From NCBI GenBank assembly GCA_052386975.1, contig JBQTJQ010000120.1, forward strand, positions 1 through 39,467: 39,467 nt of DNA. Direction: 5' to 3'. The position numbers and the translations under genes are program-made. The DNA comes from JACPFV01 sp052386975 (lineage in GTDB: Bacteria; Pseudomonadota; Gammaproteobacteria; Nevskiales; Nevskiaceae). This document shows positions 15,414-22,378 of this stretch, one piece after another. The notes below the pieces were generated by a model. It worked only from the letters and a program-made list of their open reading frames with translations, was not told the DNA's origin and searched no databases. The first letter of the stretch is position 1; every line of letters begins with the position of its first letter.

Positions 15414-16700
15414 ATGTCGAAAATCACCAAGGTCATCGGACTCGAAGTCCTCGACTCCCGCGGCAACCCGACGGTCGAGGCCGAGGTCTGGCTGAAGTCC
15501 GGCGCGCGCGGCCGCGCCGCGGCGCCCTCCGGCGCCTCCACCGGCACGCGCGAGGCGGTCGAGCTGCGCGACGGCGACAAGGAACGCTACCTCGGCAAGG
15601 GCGTGCAGCACGCCGTCGCCAACATCAACAAGGAACTGGCGAAGCTCGTCACCGGCATGGACGCGCAGCACCAGGACCAGCTCGACGCGGCGATGATCGA
15701 GCGCGACGGTTCGCCCAACAAGGTGCGCCTCGGCGCCAACGCGATCCTCGCGGTGTCGCTGGCCAGCGCCCAGGCCGCCGCGGCGGAGAAGGGCAGAGGC
15801 CTGTTCCGGCACTTGGGCGGCTCGAAAGCCACGGTGTTGCCGGTGCCGATGATGAACGTCATCAACGGCGGCGCCCATGCCGACAACAATGTGGACATCC
15901 AGGAGTTCATGATCCTGCCGGTCGGCGCGAAGAGCTTCGCCGAGGCATTGCGCTGGGGCGCCGAGATCTTCCACGCGCTCAAGGGCGTGCTGCGCAACCG
16001 CAAGCTCAACACCGCGGTTGGCGACGAGGGCGGCTTCGCGCCGGACCTGCCGTCGAACGAGGCCGCGCTGGCGGTGCTGGGCGAGGCGGTGGACAAGGCC
16101 GGTTATGGACTTGGCCGCGACGTCTACCTGGGCCTCGACGTGGCCAGCAGCGAGTTCTTCAAGGACGGCAAGTACCACCTCGAAAGCGAGAACAAGCAGT
16201 TCACGCCGGACCAGTTCACCGATTACCTCGCCGGCATCTGCCAGCGCTACCCGGTGATCTCGATCGAGGACGGCTGCGCCGAGAACGACTGGGACGGCTG
16301 GGCGCTGCTGACGAAGAAGCTCGGCGGCAAGGTGCAGCTGGTCGGCGACGACCTGTTCGTCACCAACACCGCCATCCTCAAGCGCGGCATCGACCAGGAG
16401 ATCGCCAACGCCATCCTGATCAAGCCCAACCAGATCGGCACGCTGACCGAGACCCTCGCGGCCATCAAGATGGCGACCAAGGCCGGCTACGCCAGCATCG
16501 TGTCGCACCGTTCCGGCGAGACCGAGGATTGCGCCATCGCCGACATCGCGGTCGGCACCGCGGCGACGCAGATCAAGACCGGCTCGCTGTGCCGCGCCGA
16601 CCGCACCGCCCAGTACAACCAGCTGCTGCGCCGCGAGCGCGAGCTGGGCCGCCGGGCGCGTTACCCGGGGGCGCGAGCATTTCCAGTAAAACTGCGCTAA
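15414..16700 (+). CDS. eno: enolase
   Basis: Interconverts 2-phosphoglycerate and phosphoenolpyruvate in glycolysis; in other bacteria also part of the RNA degradosome. The 428-residue product starts MSKITKVIGLEVLDSRGNPT and shows GASTGTREAVELRDGD, LPVPMMNVINGGAHADNNVD, AVGDEGGFAPDL, ISIEDGCAENDWDGW, LVGDDLFVTN, ILIKPNQIGTLTETL and SHRSGETED, covering the Mg ligands and the catalytic Glu/Lys. Start is ATG 15414; an upstream in-frame ATG at 15228 lies inside kdsA. AGGAAA just before the ATG abuts a hairpin at 15386-15405. Confidence 0.97.
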   Translation: MSKITKVIGLEVLDSRGNPTVEAEVWLKSGARGRAAAPSGASTGTREAVELRDGDKERYLGKGVQHAVANINKELAKLVTGMDAQHQDQLDAAMIERDGSPNKVRLGANAILAVSLASAQAAAAEKGRGLFRHLGGSKATVLPVPMMNVINGGAHADNNVDIQEFMILPVGAKSFAEALRWGAEIFHALKGVLRNRKLNTAVGDEGGFAPDLPSNEAALAVLGEAVDKAGYGLGRDVYLGLDVASSEFFKDGKYHLESENKQFTPDQFTDYLAGICQRYPVISIEDGCAENDWDGWALLTKKLGGKVQLVGDDLFVTNTAILKRGIDQEIANAILIKPNQIGTLTETLAAIKMATKAGYASIVSHRSGETEDCAIADIAVGTAATQIKTGSLCRADRTAQYNQLLRRERELGRRARYPGARAFPVKLR

Positions 16701-16709
16701 ATTAAGGAG

Positions 16710-16988
16710 ATGCGGCGTATTCTTACAGTGGTTTTGATGCTGATGTTCGCGGGCCTGCAGTATCGGCTGTGGGTCGCGGACGGCGGGCTGGCGCACACGC
16801 ACCGGCTCGCCAACGACGCGCGCGCGCTGGGGGAGCAGAACGCCCGCCTGGCCGCGCGCAACGCCGCACTCGACGCCGAGATCGCCGACCTCAAGTCCGG
16901 CGTGGCCGCGATCGAGTCCCGTGCCCGCATCACGCTGGGCATGGTGCGCGACGGCGAGACCTTCTTCCTCGTCGTCGACCCGACCTGA
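16710..16988 (+). CDS. ftsB: cell division protein FtsB
   Basis: Small bitopic division protein that bridges FtsQ and FtsL in the divisome. The 92-residue product has a short cytoplasmic N-terminus, one membrane segment (about 4-22, ILTVVLMLMFAGLQYRLW) and a periplasmic coiled coil (GEQNARLAARNAALDAEIADL). It ends with RARITLGMVRDGETFFLVV, typical of FtsB just after eno. AAGGAG lies immediately against the ATG (16704-16709), too close for a normal Shine-Dalgarno spacing. A GTG at about 16728 would be better placed but would trim the membrane segment, so I kept the ATG. Confidence 0.9.
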   Translation: MRRILTVVLMLMFAGLQYRLWVADGGLAHTHRLANDARALGEQNARLAARNAALDAEIADLKSGVAAIESRARITLGMVRDGETFFLVVDPT

Positions 16989-16989
16989 G

Positions 16990-17703
16990 TTGAACGCGCC
17001 CGCGACGCCCCATTACTGGGCGGTCGTCCCGGCCGCCGGCACCGGCGCGCGGATGCGCGCGGCCAAGCCCAAGCAATACCTGAAGCTGCGCGGCCGCAGC
17101 GTGCTCGAGTACAGCGTCAACCCGCTGATGGACGCGCCGTGGATCGAAGGCGTGGTCATCGTGCTGGCGCCCGGCGACGAGGATTTCGCCAGGCTCGCGC
17201 TGGGCCGCCACTGGAAGATCCACACCGCCGCCGGCGGCGTGAAGCGCGCCGACTCGGTGCTCGCCGGGCTGAAGAAAGTCGAGGAGCTCACCAGGACCGC
17301 GGCGCCGTACGTACTGGTGCACGACGCGGCGCGGCCTTGCCTGCAGCGCGCCGACCTCGAGCGCCTGCGCGACGAGGCCACCGGCGAGAACGGCGGCCTG
17401 CTGGCCGTGGCCATGTCCGACACCGTCAAGCGCGCCGAAGGCACGCATGCCGCCTCCACCGTGAGCCGGCGCGAGTTGTGGCGGGCCCAGACACCGCAGC
17501 TGTTCCGCCTCGACCTGCTGCGCGCGGCGCTGGAGGACTGCCTGGCGCGGGGCGTCGAGATCACCGACGAAGCCGCCGCCATGGAAGCCACCGGCCGCCG
17601 GCCGCGCCTGGTCCACGGCAGCGAGGGCAACCTCAAGGTCACCGTGCCCGACGACCTCGCGCTGGCCGAGTTCTGGCTCGCGCGCATCGAGAACGGCCGC
17701 TAG
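16990..17703 (+). CDS. ispD: 2-C-methyl-D-erythritol 4-phosphate cytidylyltransferase
   Basis: Third step of the MEP isoprenoid pathway: makes CDP-methylerythritol from MEP and CTP. The 237-residue product has the nucleotide-binding PAAGTGARMRAAKPKQYLKL, VLVHDAARPCL, TQTPQLF-like RAQTPQLFRLDLL, EITDEAAAMEATG and GSEGNLKVTVPDDLALAE. The only start compatible with family length is TTG 16990, one base after the ftsB stop; E. coli IspD has 236 residues. The gene stops (TAG) at the very first base of a family A repeat, and ispF follows. Confidence 0.94.
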   Translation: MNAPATPHYWAVVPAAGTGARMRAAKPKQYLKLRGRSVLEYSVNPLMDAPWIEGVVIVLAPGDEDFARLALGRHWKIHTAAGGVKRADSVLAGLKKVEELTRTAAPYVLVHDAARPCLQRADLERLRDEATGENGGLLAVAMSDTVKRAEGTHAASTVSRRELWRAQTPQLFRLDLLRAALEDCLARGVEITDEAAAMEATGRRPRLVHGSEGNLKVTVPDDLALAEFWLARIENGR

Positions 17704-17773
17704 GGGACTGTCACCTTTTTCGGAGAGACGCTTGAAGAAACGCAAACGGACATCGAAAAAGGGGACTGTCCCC
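17703..17773. repeat. family A palindromic repeat, ispD/ispF junction
   Basis: Its 20-base left arm and 20-base right arm are the same as at 6820-6893. They surround a 31-base loop whose sequence is unrelated to the other copy. The first G is the last base of the ispD stop codon. The ispF ribosome-binding site and TTG start are in the loop. Confidence 0.9.
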
Positions 17774-18250
17774 GTTTTCAGGGTTGGCCATGGCTTCGAC
17801 GTCCATCGCCTGGAGAAGGGCGACGGCGTCACCCTCGGCGGCGTGCGCATCGCCTGCCCGTACCGCGTCGTGGCGCACTCCGACGGCGACGTGCTGATCC
17901 ACGCGCTGTGCGACGCGCTGCTCGGCGCCGCCGGCCTGGGCGACATCGGCCGGCACTTTCCCGACACCGACGCGAAATACCAGGGAGCCGACAGCCGCGC
18001 GCTGCTGCGCGAGGTGGCGCGCAAGCTTGGCGAGGCGGGCTGGAAGCCCGTCAATGCCGATCTCACGCTGATCGCCGAGGCTCCGCGCATTGCGCCGCAC
18101 GTCGAGGCGATGCGCGAGCGCCTGGCCGCCGACCTCGGCCTGGGGCGCGACGCCGTCAACGTCAAGGCCACCACCACCGAGGGGCTCGGCTTCACCGGCC
18201 GCAAGGAAGGTATTGCCGCGCAGGCCGCCGTGCTGGTGGAGCGCAAGTAA
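17732..18250 (+). CDS. ispF: 2-C-methyl-D-erythritol 2,4-cyclodiphosphate synthase, with repeat-derived N-terminal extension
   Basis: Fifth step of the MEP pathway: cyclises CDP-ME 2-phosphate. The core GHGFDVHRLEKGDGVTLGG carries the Zn ligands (Asp and His in FDVHRL). SDGDVLIHALCDALLGAAGL and DIGRHFPDTDAKY follow, and the C-terminus has KATTTEGLGFTGR. Family proteins begin about two residues before GHGFDVH. Here the only upstream start is TTG 17732, giving a 17-residue basic extension (KKRKRTSKKGTVPVF) encoded by the loop and right arm of the repeat at 17703-17773. GGAGAG about six bases before the TTG also lies in the repeat. The total of 172 residues compares with 159 in E. coli. Confidence 0.92.
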   Translation: MKKRKRTSKKGTVPVFRVGHGFDVHRLEKGDGVTLGGVRIACPYRVVAHSDGDVLIHALCDALLGAAGLGDIGRHFPDTDAKYQGADSRALLREVARKLGEAGWKPVNADLTLIAEAPRIAPHVEAMRERLAADLGLGRDAVNVKATTTEGLGFTGRKEGIAAQAAVLVERK

Positions 18251-18281
18251 TCCGGTCACGGTTGCGGCGCGCGCGAGCGCT

Positions 18282-18287
18282 TATACT
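18282..18287 (+). promoter_or_regulatory. possible -10 box of the TetR gene (leaderless)
   Basis: TATACT stands out in GC-rich sequence and ends seven bases before the ATG. Transcription starting six or seven bases downstream would begin at the start codon. No ribosome-binding site is visible. A TTGCGG at 18262 is too close (14-base spacer) to be a standard -35. Confidence 0.35.
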
Positions 18288-18294
18288 GCCGCCC

Positions 18295-18936
18295 ATGCTG
18301 AAGTCCGTCGCCGGCTCCCTGTCCACGCGTCGCCGCGCCTCGCGCGGCCGCGACACCGGCGAGGAGATCCTGAACGCGGCCGAGAACCTGCTGCAGCGGC
18401 GCGGCTACAACGCCTTCAGCTACCACCACATTGCCGTGCAGCTGGGCGTGCGCAACGCCGCGATCCACTACCACTTCCCGGCCAAGGAAGACCTCGGCGT
18501 GGCGCTGGTGCGGCGCTACCAGGAGCGCTTCCGGGACTGGATCAAGACCACCGATGGCGTGGACTGCTGCTGGAAGCGGCTGCAGGCCTATTTCCAGACC
18601 TACCTCGACTTCCTGCAGGCCGACTGCAAGTGCTGCCCGGGAGGCGTGCTCGGTACCGAGTTCCACGCCATTCCCGAGGCGATGCAGGAGCAGGCCCGCA
18701 CGCTGATGCGCGAAATTTACGAGTGGCTGGTGAAGACGCTCGAAGCCGGACGCGGTCAGGGCTCGCTCTCGTTCAGCGGTCGTCCGGAGGACAAGGCCAT
18801 CGAGATCGGCGCCGCGCTGCAGGGCGGGCTGCAGATCGCCCGCATGGCCGGCCCCGAGCGCTTCCACCAGGTGCTGGCCCAGCTGTCGCTCGAGCTGACC
18901 GGCCGCCCGCAGTACGCGACCACGCTCGCCGCGTAA
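18295..18936 (+). CDS. TetR/AcrR-family transcriptional regulator
   Basis: A 213-residue DNA-binding regulator with the TetR helix-turn-helix at about 22-66 (EEILNAAENLLQRRGYNAFS, then IAVQLGVRNAAIHYHFPAKEDL). The C-terminal ligand domain holds five cysteines: Cys91-Cys92 (VDCCWKRL) and Cys111, Cys113, Cys114 (DCKCCPGGVLG). Family members often carry a Cys-containing segment at the second position, so a thiol role is only a possibility. A TATACT box ends seven bases before the ATG, which would make the mRNA leaderless. The target is unknown. The gene is convergent with smr across a palindromic repeat and occupies the place where truD often lies. Confidence 0.88.
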   Translation: MLKSVAGSLSTRRRASRGRDTGEEILNAAENLLQRRGYNAFSYHHIAVQLGVRNAAIHYHFPAKEDLGVALVRRYQERFRDWIKTTDGVDCCWKRLQAYFQTYLDFLQADCKCCPGGVLGTEFHAIPEAMQEQARTLMREIYEWLVKTLEAGRGQGSLSFSGRPEDKAIEIGAALQGGLQIARMAGPERFHQVLAQLSLELTGRPQYATTLAA

Positions 18937-19012
18937 AATGGGGTCGGGTTAACTTTTTCGCGCCGCCGCAGTCCCGGCTTCGGCACCCTGAAAAGTTAAC
19001 CCGACCCCATTT
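18936..19012. repeat. palindromic repeat (GGGGTC variant) between convergent tetR and smr
   Basis: AAATGGGGTCGGGTTAACTT (from 18936) pairs with AAGTTAACCCGACCCCATTT (to 19012) around a loop of about 30 bases. It probably acts as a bidirectional terminator or mRNA-end stem. Its first base is the last base of the tetR stop codon. Its right arm encodes the smr stop codon. Confidence 0.88.
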
Positions 19013-19529
19013 CGCGCAGCAGCACGTACACCGCGCCGGTCCCGCCGTCCTCCCTGCGTGCCGAGCAGAACGCCAGCACCTCGCTGCGCTGGCGCAGCCA
19101 GCCGTCGAGCCGCTGCTTGAGCACCGGGCCGTCACCCTTCGAGCGCAGGCCCTTGCCGTGGATGATGCGCACGCAGCGGGCGCCGGCGTCCCGGCTCGCC
19201 GCGAGGAAGCGCGTCATCTCCGGCCTGGCCTCGTCCCAGCGCAGGCCATGCAGGTCGAGCACGGCGCCGACGCGGTAGGTGCCGCGGCGCAAGCGGCGGA
19301 ACACCGCGTCCTGGATGCCGGCGCCGCGGTAGAGCAGCTCGTCGCCGACGTCGGGCAGCGGCCCCTCGCGGCTCTCGCGAAGGGCCTCGCGCTCGTCGGC
19401 CTCGTGCTGCAGCGGGCGCGGCGCCGGCCGGCGCGGCTCGGGCGGCCGCCGGCCGCCGGGCTTGAGCGGCTTGACGTCCTTGACCGCCGCGCGGAACAGG
19501 CCTGAATCGTCGTCTGGATCGCGGGACAT
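18996..19529 (-). CDS. Smr-domain protein (putative nuclease of the MutS2 C-terminal type)
   Basis: A 177-residue stand-alone Smr protein of the YdaL/SmrA type, a family with DNA- or RNA-nicking endonuclease activity. The N-terminal half is a charged linker rich in Pro and Arg. The Smr domain spans about 90-175: VLDLHGLRWDEARPEM, CVRIIHGKGLRSKGDGP and VLKQRLDGWLRQRSEVLAFC, with the conserved DLHG and HGKG motifs. The ATG at 19529 starts MSRDPDDDSGLFRAAV; longer in-frame starts run into surE. The last four codons (MGSG) and the stop TAA are encoded by one arm of the palindromic repeat at 18936-19012. The gene is divergent from surE with only 14 bases between the start codons. Confidence 0.88.
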   Translation of the reverse strand: MSRDPDDDSGLFRAAVKDVKPLKPGGRRPPEPRRPAPRPLQHEADEREALRESREGPLPDVGDELLYRGAGIQDAVFRRLRRGTYRVGAVLDLHGLRWDEARPEMTRFLAASRDAGARCVRIIHGKGLRSKGDGPVLKQRLDGWLRQRSEVLAFCSARREDGGTGAVYVLLREMGSG

Positions 19530-19543
19530 GCAAAAATATACCC
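19530..19543. promoter_or_regulatory. shared AT-rich box between divergent smr and surE
   Basis: The 14-base gap is GCAAAAATATACCC. On the minus strand TATATT lies five bases before the smr ATG, which fits a leaderless -10. On the plus strand TATACC lies directly before the surE ATG and may be too close. At least one promoter must extend into the neighbouring gene. Confidence 0.3.
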
Positions 19544-20296
19544 ATGCGGATTCTCCTTTCCAATGACGACGGCTGCCGGGCCCCGGGCCTGCGGACACTC
19601 GCCGACACGCTGCGCGCGCACTGCGAGCTGACCATCGTCGCCCCCGACCGCAACCGCAGCGGCGCCAGCAACTCGCTGACGCTGCTCAACCCGGTGCGCG
19701 CCATGCGCCATGACGACGGCGTGGTCTGCGTGGACGGCACGCCCACCGATTGCGTGCACCTGGCGCTGACCGGCCTGATGGAGATCGAGCCGGACATGGT
19801 GGTCTCCGGCATCAACGCCGGGCCCAACATGGGCGACGACGTGCTGTACTCGGGCACCGTGGCCGCTGCCATGGAGGGGCGCCACCTGGGCCTGCCGGCG
19901 ATCGCGGTGTCCTGCGCCGCCTCGACGCCGAAGCACTACGAGACCGCCGCCCGCGTGACGCTGCAGCTGATCCAGCGCCTGCAGATCGACCGCCTGGCCA
20001 ACGACGCGGTGCTCAACGTCAACGTGCCCGACCGGCCGTTCGACCAGCTGACCGGCTTCGAGGTCACGCGCCTCGGCAACCGCCACCGCGCCGAGAAGGC
20101 GCAGCAGGGCCAGGACCCGCGCGGTCGCACCATCTGGTGGATCGGCAACGCCGGCGCCGAGCAGGACTGCGGCCCCGGCACCGATTTCCACGCGGTGGCG
20201 CAGGGCAGGGTCTCCATCACGCCGATCGACACCGACCTCACCCACCACCGCGCGCTCGAGAACGTCGGCAAGTGGGCGCGGGGCCTGGACCGGTGA
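19544..20296 (+). CDS. surE: 5'/3'-nucleotidase SurE
   Basis: Metal-dependent nucleotidase and exopolyphosphatase linked to stress survival. The 250-residue product begins MRILLSNDDGCRAPGLRTL with the metal-binding Asp8-Asp9, then PDRNRSGASNSLTL, VCVDGTPTDCVHLAL, VVSGINAGPNMGDDVLYSGT (metal-ligand Asn) and GLPAIAVSC. Its GTGA overlap with pcm (stop and start share bases at 20293-20296) is the conserved surE-pcm coupling. There is no room for a long leader: the divergent smr start is 14 bases away. Confidence 0.96.
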   Translation: MRILLSNDDGCRAPGLRTLADTLRAHCELTIVAPDRNRSGASNSLTLLNPVRAMRHDDGVVCVDGTPTDCVHLALTGLMEIEPDMVVSGINAGPNMGDDVLYSGTVAAAMEGRHLGLPAIAVSCAASTPKHYETAARVTLQLIQRLQIDRLANDAVLNVNVPDRPFDQLTGFEVTRLGNRHRAEKAQQGQDPRGRTIWWIGNAGAEQDCGPGTDFHAVAQGRVSITPIDTDLTHHRALENVGKWARGLDR

Positions 20297-20958
20297 CCGC
20301 CCACCACCACACCCGCGGGCTCGGCCTGGCCTCCGACGCCAGCCGCAAGCGCCTGATCGACGAGGTGCGCGGCTGGGGCGTCAAGGACCCGCGCGTGCTC
20401 GAGGTGCTGGCCAGGGTGCCGCGCCACGAGTTCCTCGAGGACGCCTTCAAGGGCCGCGCCTACGAGAACAACGCGCTGCCGATCGGCCTGTCGCAGACCA
20501 TCTCGCAGCCCTACATCGTCGCGCTGATGACCGAGGCGATCCTGCAGGGCGGCAAGCCGCACAAGGTGCTCGAGATCGGCACCGGCTCCGGCTACCAGAC
20601 CGCGGTGCTGGCCGAGCTGGCGCCGGCGGTGTTCACGGTCGAGCGCCTCAAGCTGCTGTCGCAGCAGGCGCGCGCGCGGCTCGAGCGGCTCGGCTACCAC
20701 AACATCCTGTTCACCTACGCCGACGGCATGAATGGCTGGGCCGCGCACGCGCCGTACGACGCCATCGTCGTCACCGCCGCGGCCGGTGAAGTGCCCAAGG
20801 CGCTGCTCGACCAGCTCGCGCCGGGCGGGCGGCTGGTGATCCCGGTCGGCGCGCCCGGCGTGCAGCGGCTGCAGCTGATCACGCGCACGCCCGCGGGGCT
20901 GGTCACGCGCCAGCTCGGCGACGTCAGCTTCGTGCCCCTGCTCGGCGGGCGCGGCTGA
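20293..20958 (+). CDS. pcm: protein-L-isoaspartate O-methyltransferase
   Basis: Repairs L-isoaspartyl residues in aged proteins using S-adenosylmethionine. The 221-residue product shows VPRHEFLEDAFKGRAYENNA, PIGLSQTISQPYIVALMTE (substrate-binding), the SAM-binding VLEIGTGSGYQTAVLAEL, and a C-terminal LLDQLAPGGRLVIPVG. Start is GTG 20293 overlapping the surE stop; homology begins around GLASDASRKRL. The stop overlaps the ATG of the DedA gene by one base, so the four genes surE-pcm-dedA-nlpD form a tight operon. Confidence 0.96.
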   Translation: MTAHHHTRGLGLASDASRKRLIDEVRGWGVKDPRVLEVLARVPRHEFLEDAFKGRAYENNALPIGLSQTISQPYIVALMTEAILQGGKPHKVLEIGTGSGYQTAVLAELAPAVFTVERLKLLSQQARARLERLGYHNILFTYADGMNGWAAHAPYDAIVVTAAAGEVPKALLDQLAPGGRLVIPVGAPGVQRLQLITRTPAGLVTRQLGDVSFVPLLGGRG

Positions 20959-21575
20959 TGATCCAGGACTTCATCGACTGGCTGTCGGAGCTGTACGGGG
21001 GCCTCGGCTACTTCGAGATCGTCGTGCTGATGGCGCTCGAATCGAGCCTGTTCCCGGTGCCCTCGGAGCTGGTGATGATCCCGGCCGGCTACCGCGCCGC
21101 CACCGGCGCGCTCGACCCGGCGCTGTGCGTGCTGGCCGGCACGGTCGGCTCGGTCATCGGCGCCAGCGCCAACTACCTGCTCGGCGAGTACGTCGGCCGC
21201 GCCTTCCTGCTGCGCTACGGCAAGTACCTGCTGATCGACGCCGCCAGGTACCACGAGGCCGAGGCGATGTTCCTGCGCAACGCGCGCCTGGCCACCTTCA
21301 TCGGCCGGCTGCTGCCCGTGGTGCGGCACCTGATCTCGCTGCCGGCCGGCGTATTCGGCATGCCGTGGGGCTGGTTCATCGCCATCACCGCGCTCGGCGC
21401 CGCGATCTGGTGCGCGGTGCTGGTCGCGGCCGGCTACTACTTCGGCGAGCCGGCGGTGGCGCTGGCCATGCAGTACACCCACGAACTGGCGATCGCGGTC
21501 GCCGTGGGCCTGGTGGCGTTCGCGACGTGGTTCCTGTTCCACAAGGTGCGCAAGCGCGAGGCGGAAACGCCATGA
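20958..21575 (+). CDS. DedA-family (SNARE-associated) inner-membrane protein
   Basis: A 205-residue polytopic membrane protein of the DedA/YohD/YqaA group, whose members take part in membrane lipid (undecaprenyl phosphate) transport and proton-motive-force homeostasis. It shows YFEIVVLMALESSLFPVPSE (the acidic residue and PVPSE are typical), GSVIGASANYLLGEYVGR, then FIGRLLPVVRHLISLPAGVF with the conserved Arg residues. About four membrane segments follow, the last near 172-192. It sits in the pcm-nlpD gap, as YqaA-like genes do in Xanthomonadales. Overlaps on both sides indicate operon expression. Confidence 0.9.
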   Translation: MIQDFIDWLSELYGGLGYFEIVVLMALESSLFPVPSELVMIPAGYRAATGALDPALCVLAGTVGSVIGASANYLLGEYVGRAFLLRYGKYLLIDAARYHEAEAMFLRNARLATFIGRLLPVVRHLISLPAGVFGMPWGWFIAITALGAAIWCAVLVAAGYYFGEPAVALAMQYTHELAIAVAVGLVAFATWFLFHKVRKREAETP

Positions 21576-22321
21576 GCGCGCCACGCGCGCTGGGGCTGGT
21601 GCTGGCGGCCGTGCTGGCGGGCGGCTGCACCGAGGCTTACCGCTGGAGCGACAGCCCGTCGCGCCGGCCGCCGCCCCGGGTCGAGGTGCCCGAGGGCTAT
21701 CACCTGATCGAGCAGGGCGACACGGTGTACTCCATCGCCTTCCGCAACCAGCTCGACTTCCGCGAGCTCGCGGCCTGGAACGACATCGGACCGGATTACC
21801 TGATCCATCCGGGCCAGACCCTGCGCCTGACGCCGCCGCCCGGCGGTGCGCCGATCCGCACCACGCCGATCGGCCCGCCGCCGCCGACCGGCAGCGTCGG
21901 CTCGGCGCCGGCCGCGCCGCGTCCGCCGACACCCGCGGCGCCCGCCGAAGTGGTGCTCAAGTTCGCCTGGCGCTGGCCGACCGCCGGCAGCGTGCTCAAG
22001 CCGTTCAGCGAAGGCGGCAAGGGCGTGGACATCGGCGGCACGCTGGGCCAGCCGGTGGTCGCGGCCGCGCCCGGGAAGGTGGTCTACAGCGGCGGTGCGC
22101 TCAAAGGCTACGGCGAGCTGATCATCATCAAGCACGACGATGTGCACCTGTCGGCCTACGGTTACAACCGCAGGCGCCTGGTCGGCGAAGGCGCGACGGT
22201 CGCGGCCGGCCAGCCGATCGCCGAGCTCGGCCTCGGGCCCGAGCAGAAACCGGTGCTGCATTTCGAAGTGCGCCGGCGCGGCAAGCCGGTGGATCCGGCA
22301 GGCTACCTTCCGAAGCAATAA
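21572..22321 (+). CDS. nlpD: NlpD/murein hydrolase activator-type LysM-M23 lipoprotein
   Basis: Outer-membrane lipoprotein that in E. coli activates the amidase AmiC during septum splitting. The 249-residue product has a lipoprotein signal (LVLAAVLAGGC, Cys19) and one LysM domain (about 44-92, GYHLIEQGDTVYSIAFRNQL to YLIHPGQTLRLTPP). A Pro-rich linker and a LytM/M23 domain (about 135-249) follow. The LytM site is degenerate, with GKGVDIGG where active enzymes have HxGxD, though HFEVRRRGKPVDP is kept, as in non-catalytic activators. The ATG overlaps the DedA stop. No rpoS follows; a strong hairpin at 22322-22370 ends the operon. Confidence 0.92.
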   Translation: MSAPRALGLVLAAVLAGGCTEAYRWSDSPSRRPPPRVEVPEGYHLIEQGDTVYSIAFRNQLDFRELAAWNDIGPDYLIHPGQTLRLTPPPGGAPIRTTPIGPPPPTGSVGSAPAAPRPPTPAAPAEVVLKFAWRWPTAGSVLKPFSEGGKGVDIGGTLGQPVVAAAPGKVVYSGGALKGYGELIIIKHDDVHLSAYGYNRRRLVGEGATVAAGQPIAELGLGPEQKPVLHFEVRRRGKPVDPAGYLPKQ

Positions 22322-22370
22322 AAAAAGGGGACGCACACCTTTTTCCGGAAAAGGTGTGCGTCCCTTTTTT
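22322..22370. terminator. family A hairpin, bidirectional terminator between nlpD and permease gene
   Basis: A near-perfect stem of about 22 bp: AAAAAGGGGACGCACACCTT pairs with AAGGTGTGCGTCCCTTTTTT around TTCCGGAA. It has A-runs on the left and T-runs on the right, the layout of an intrinsic terminator in both directions. It directly follows the nlpD stop and ends eight bases before the convergent permease stop. Confidence 0.85.
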
Positions 22371-22378
22371 ACACTTTT

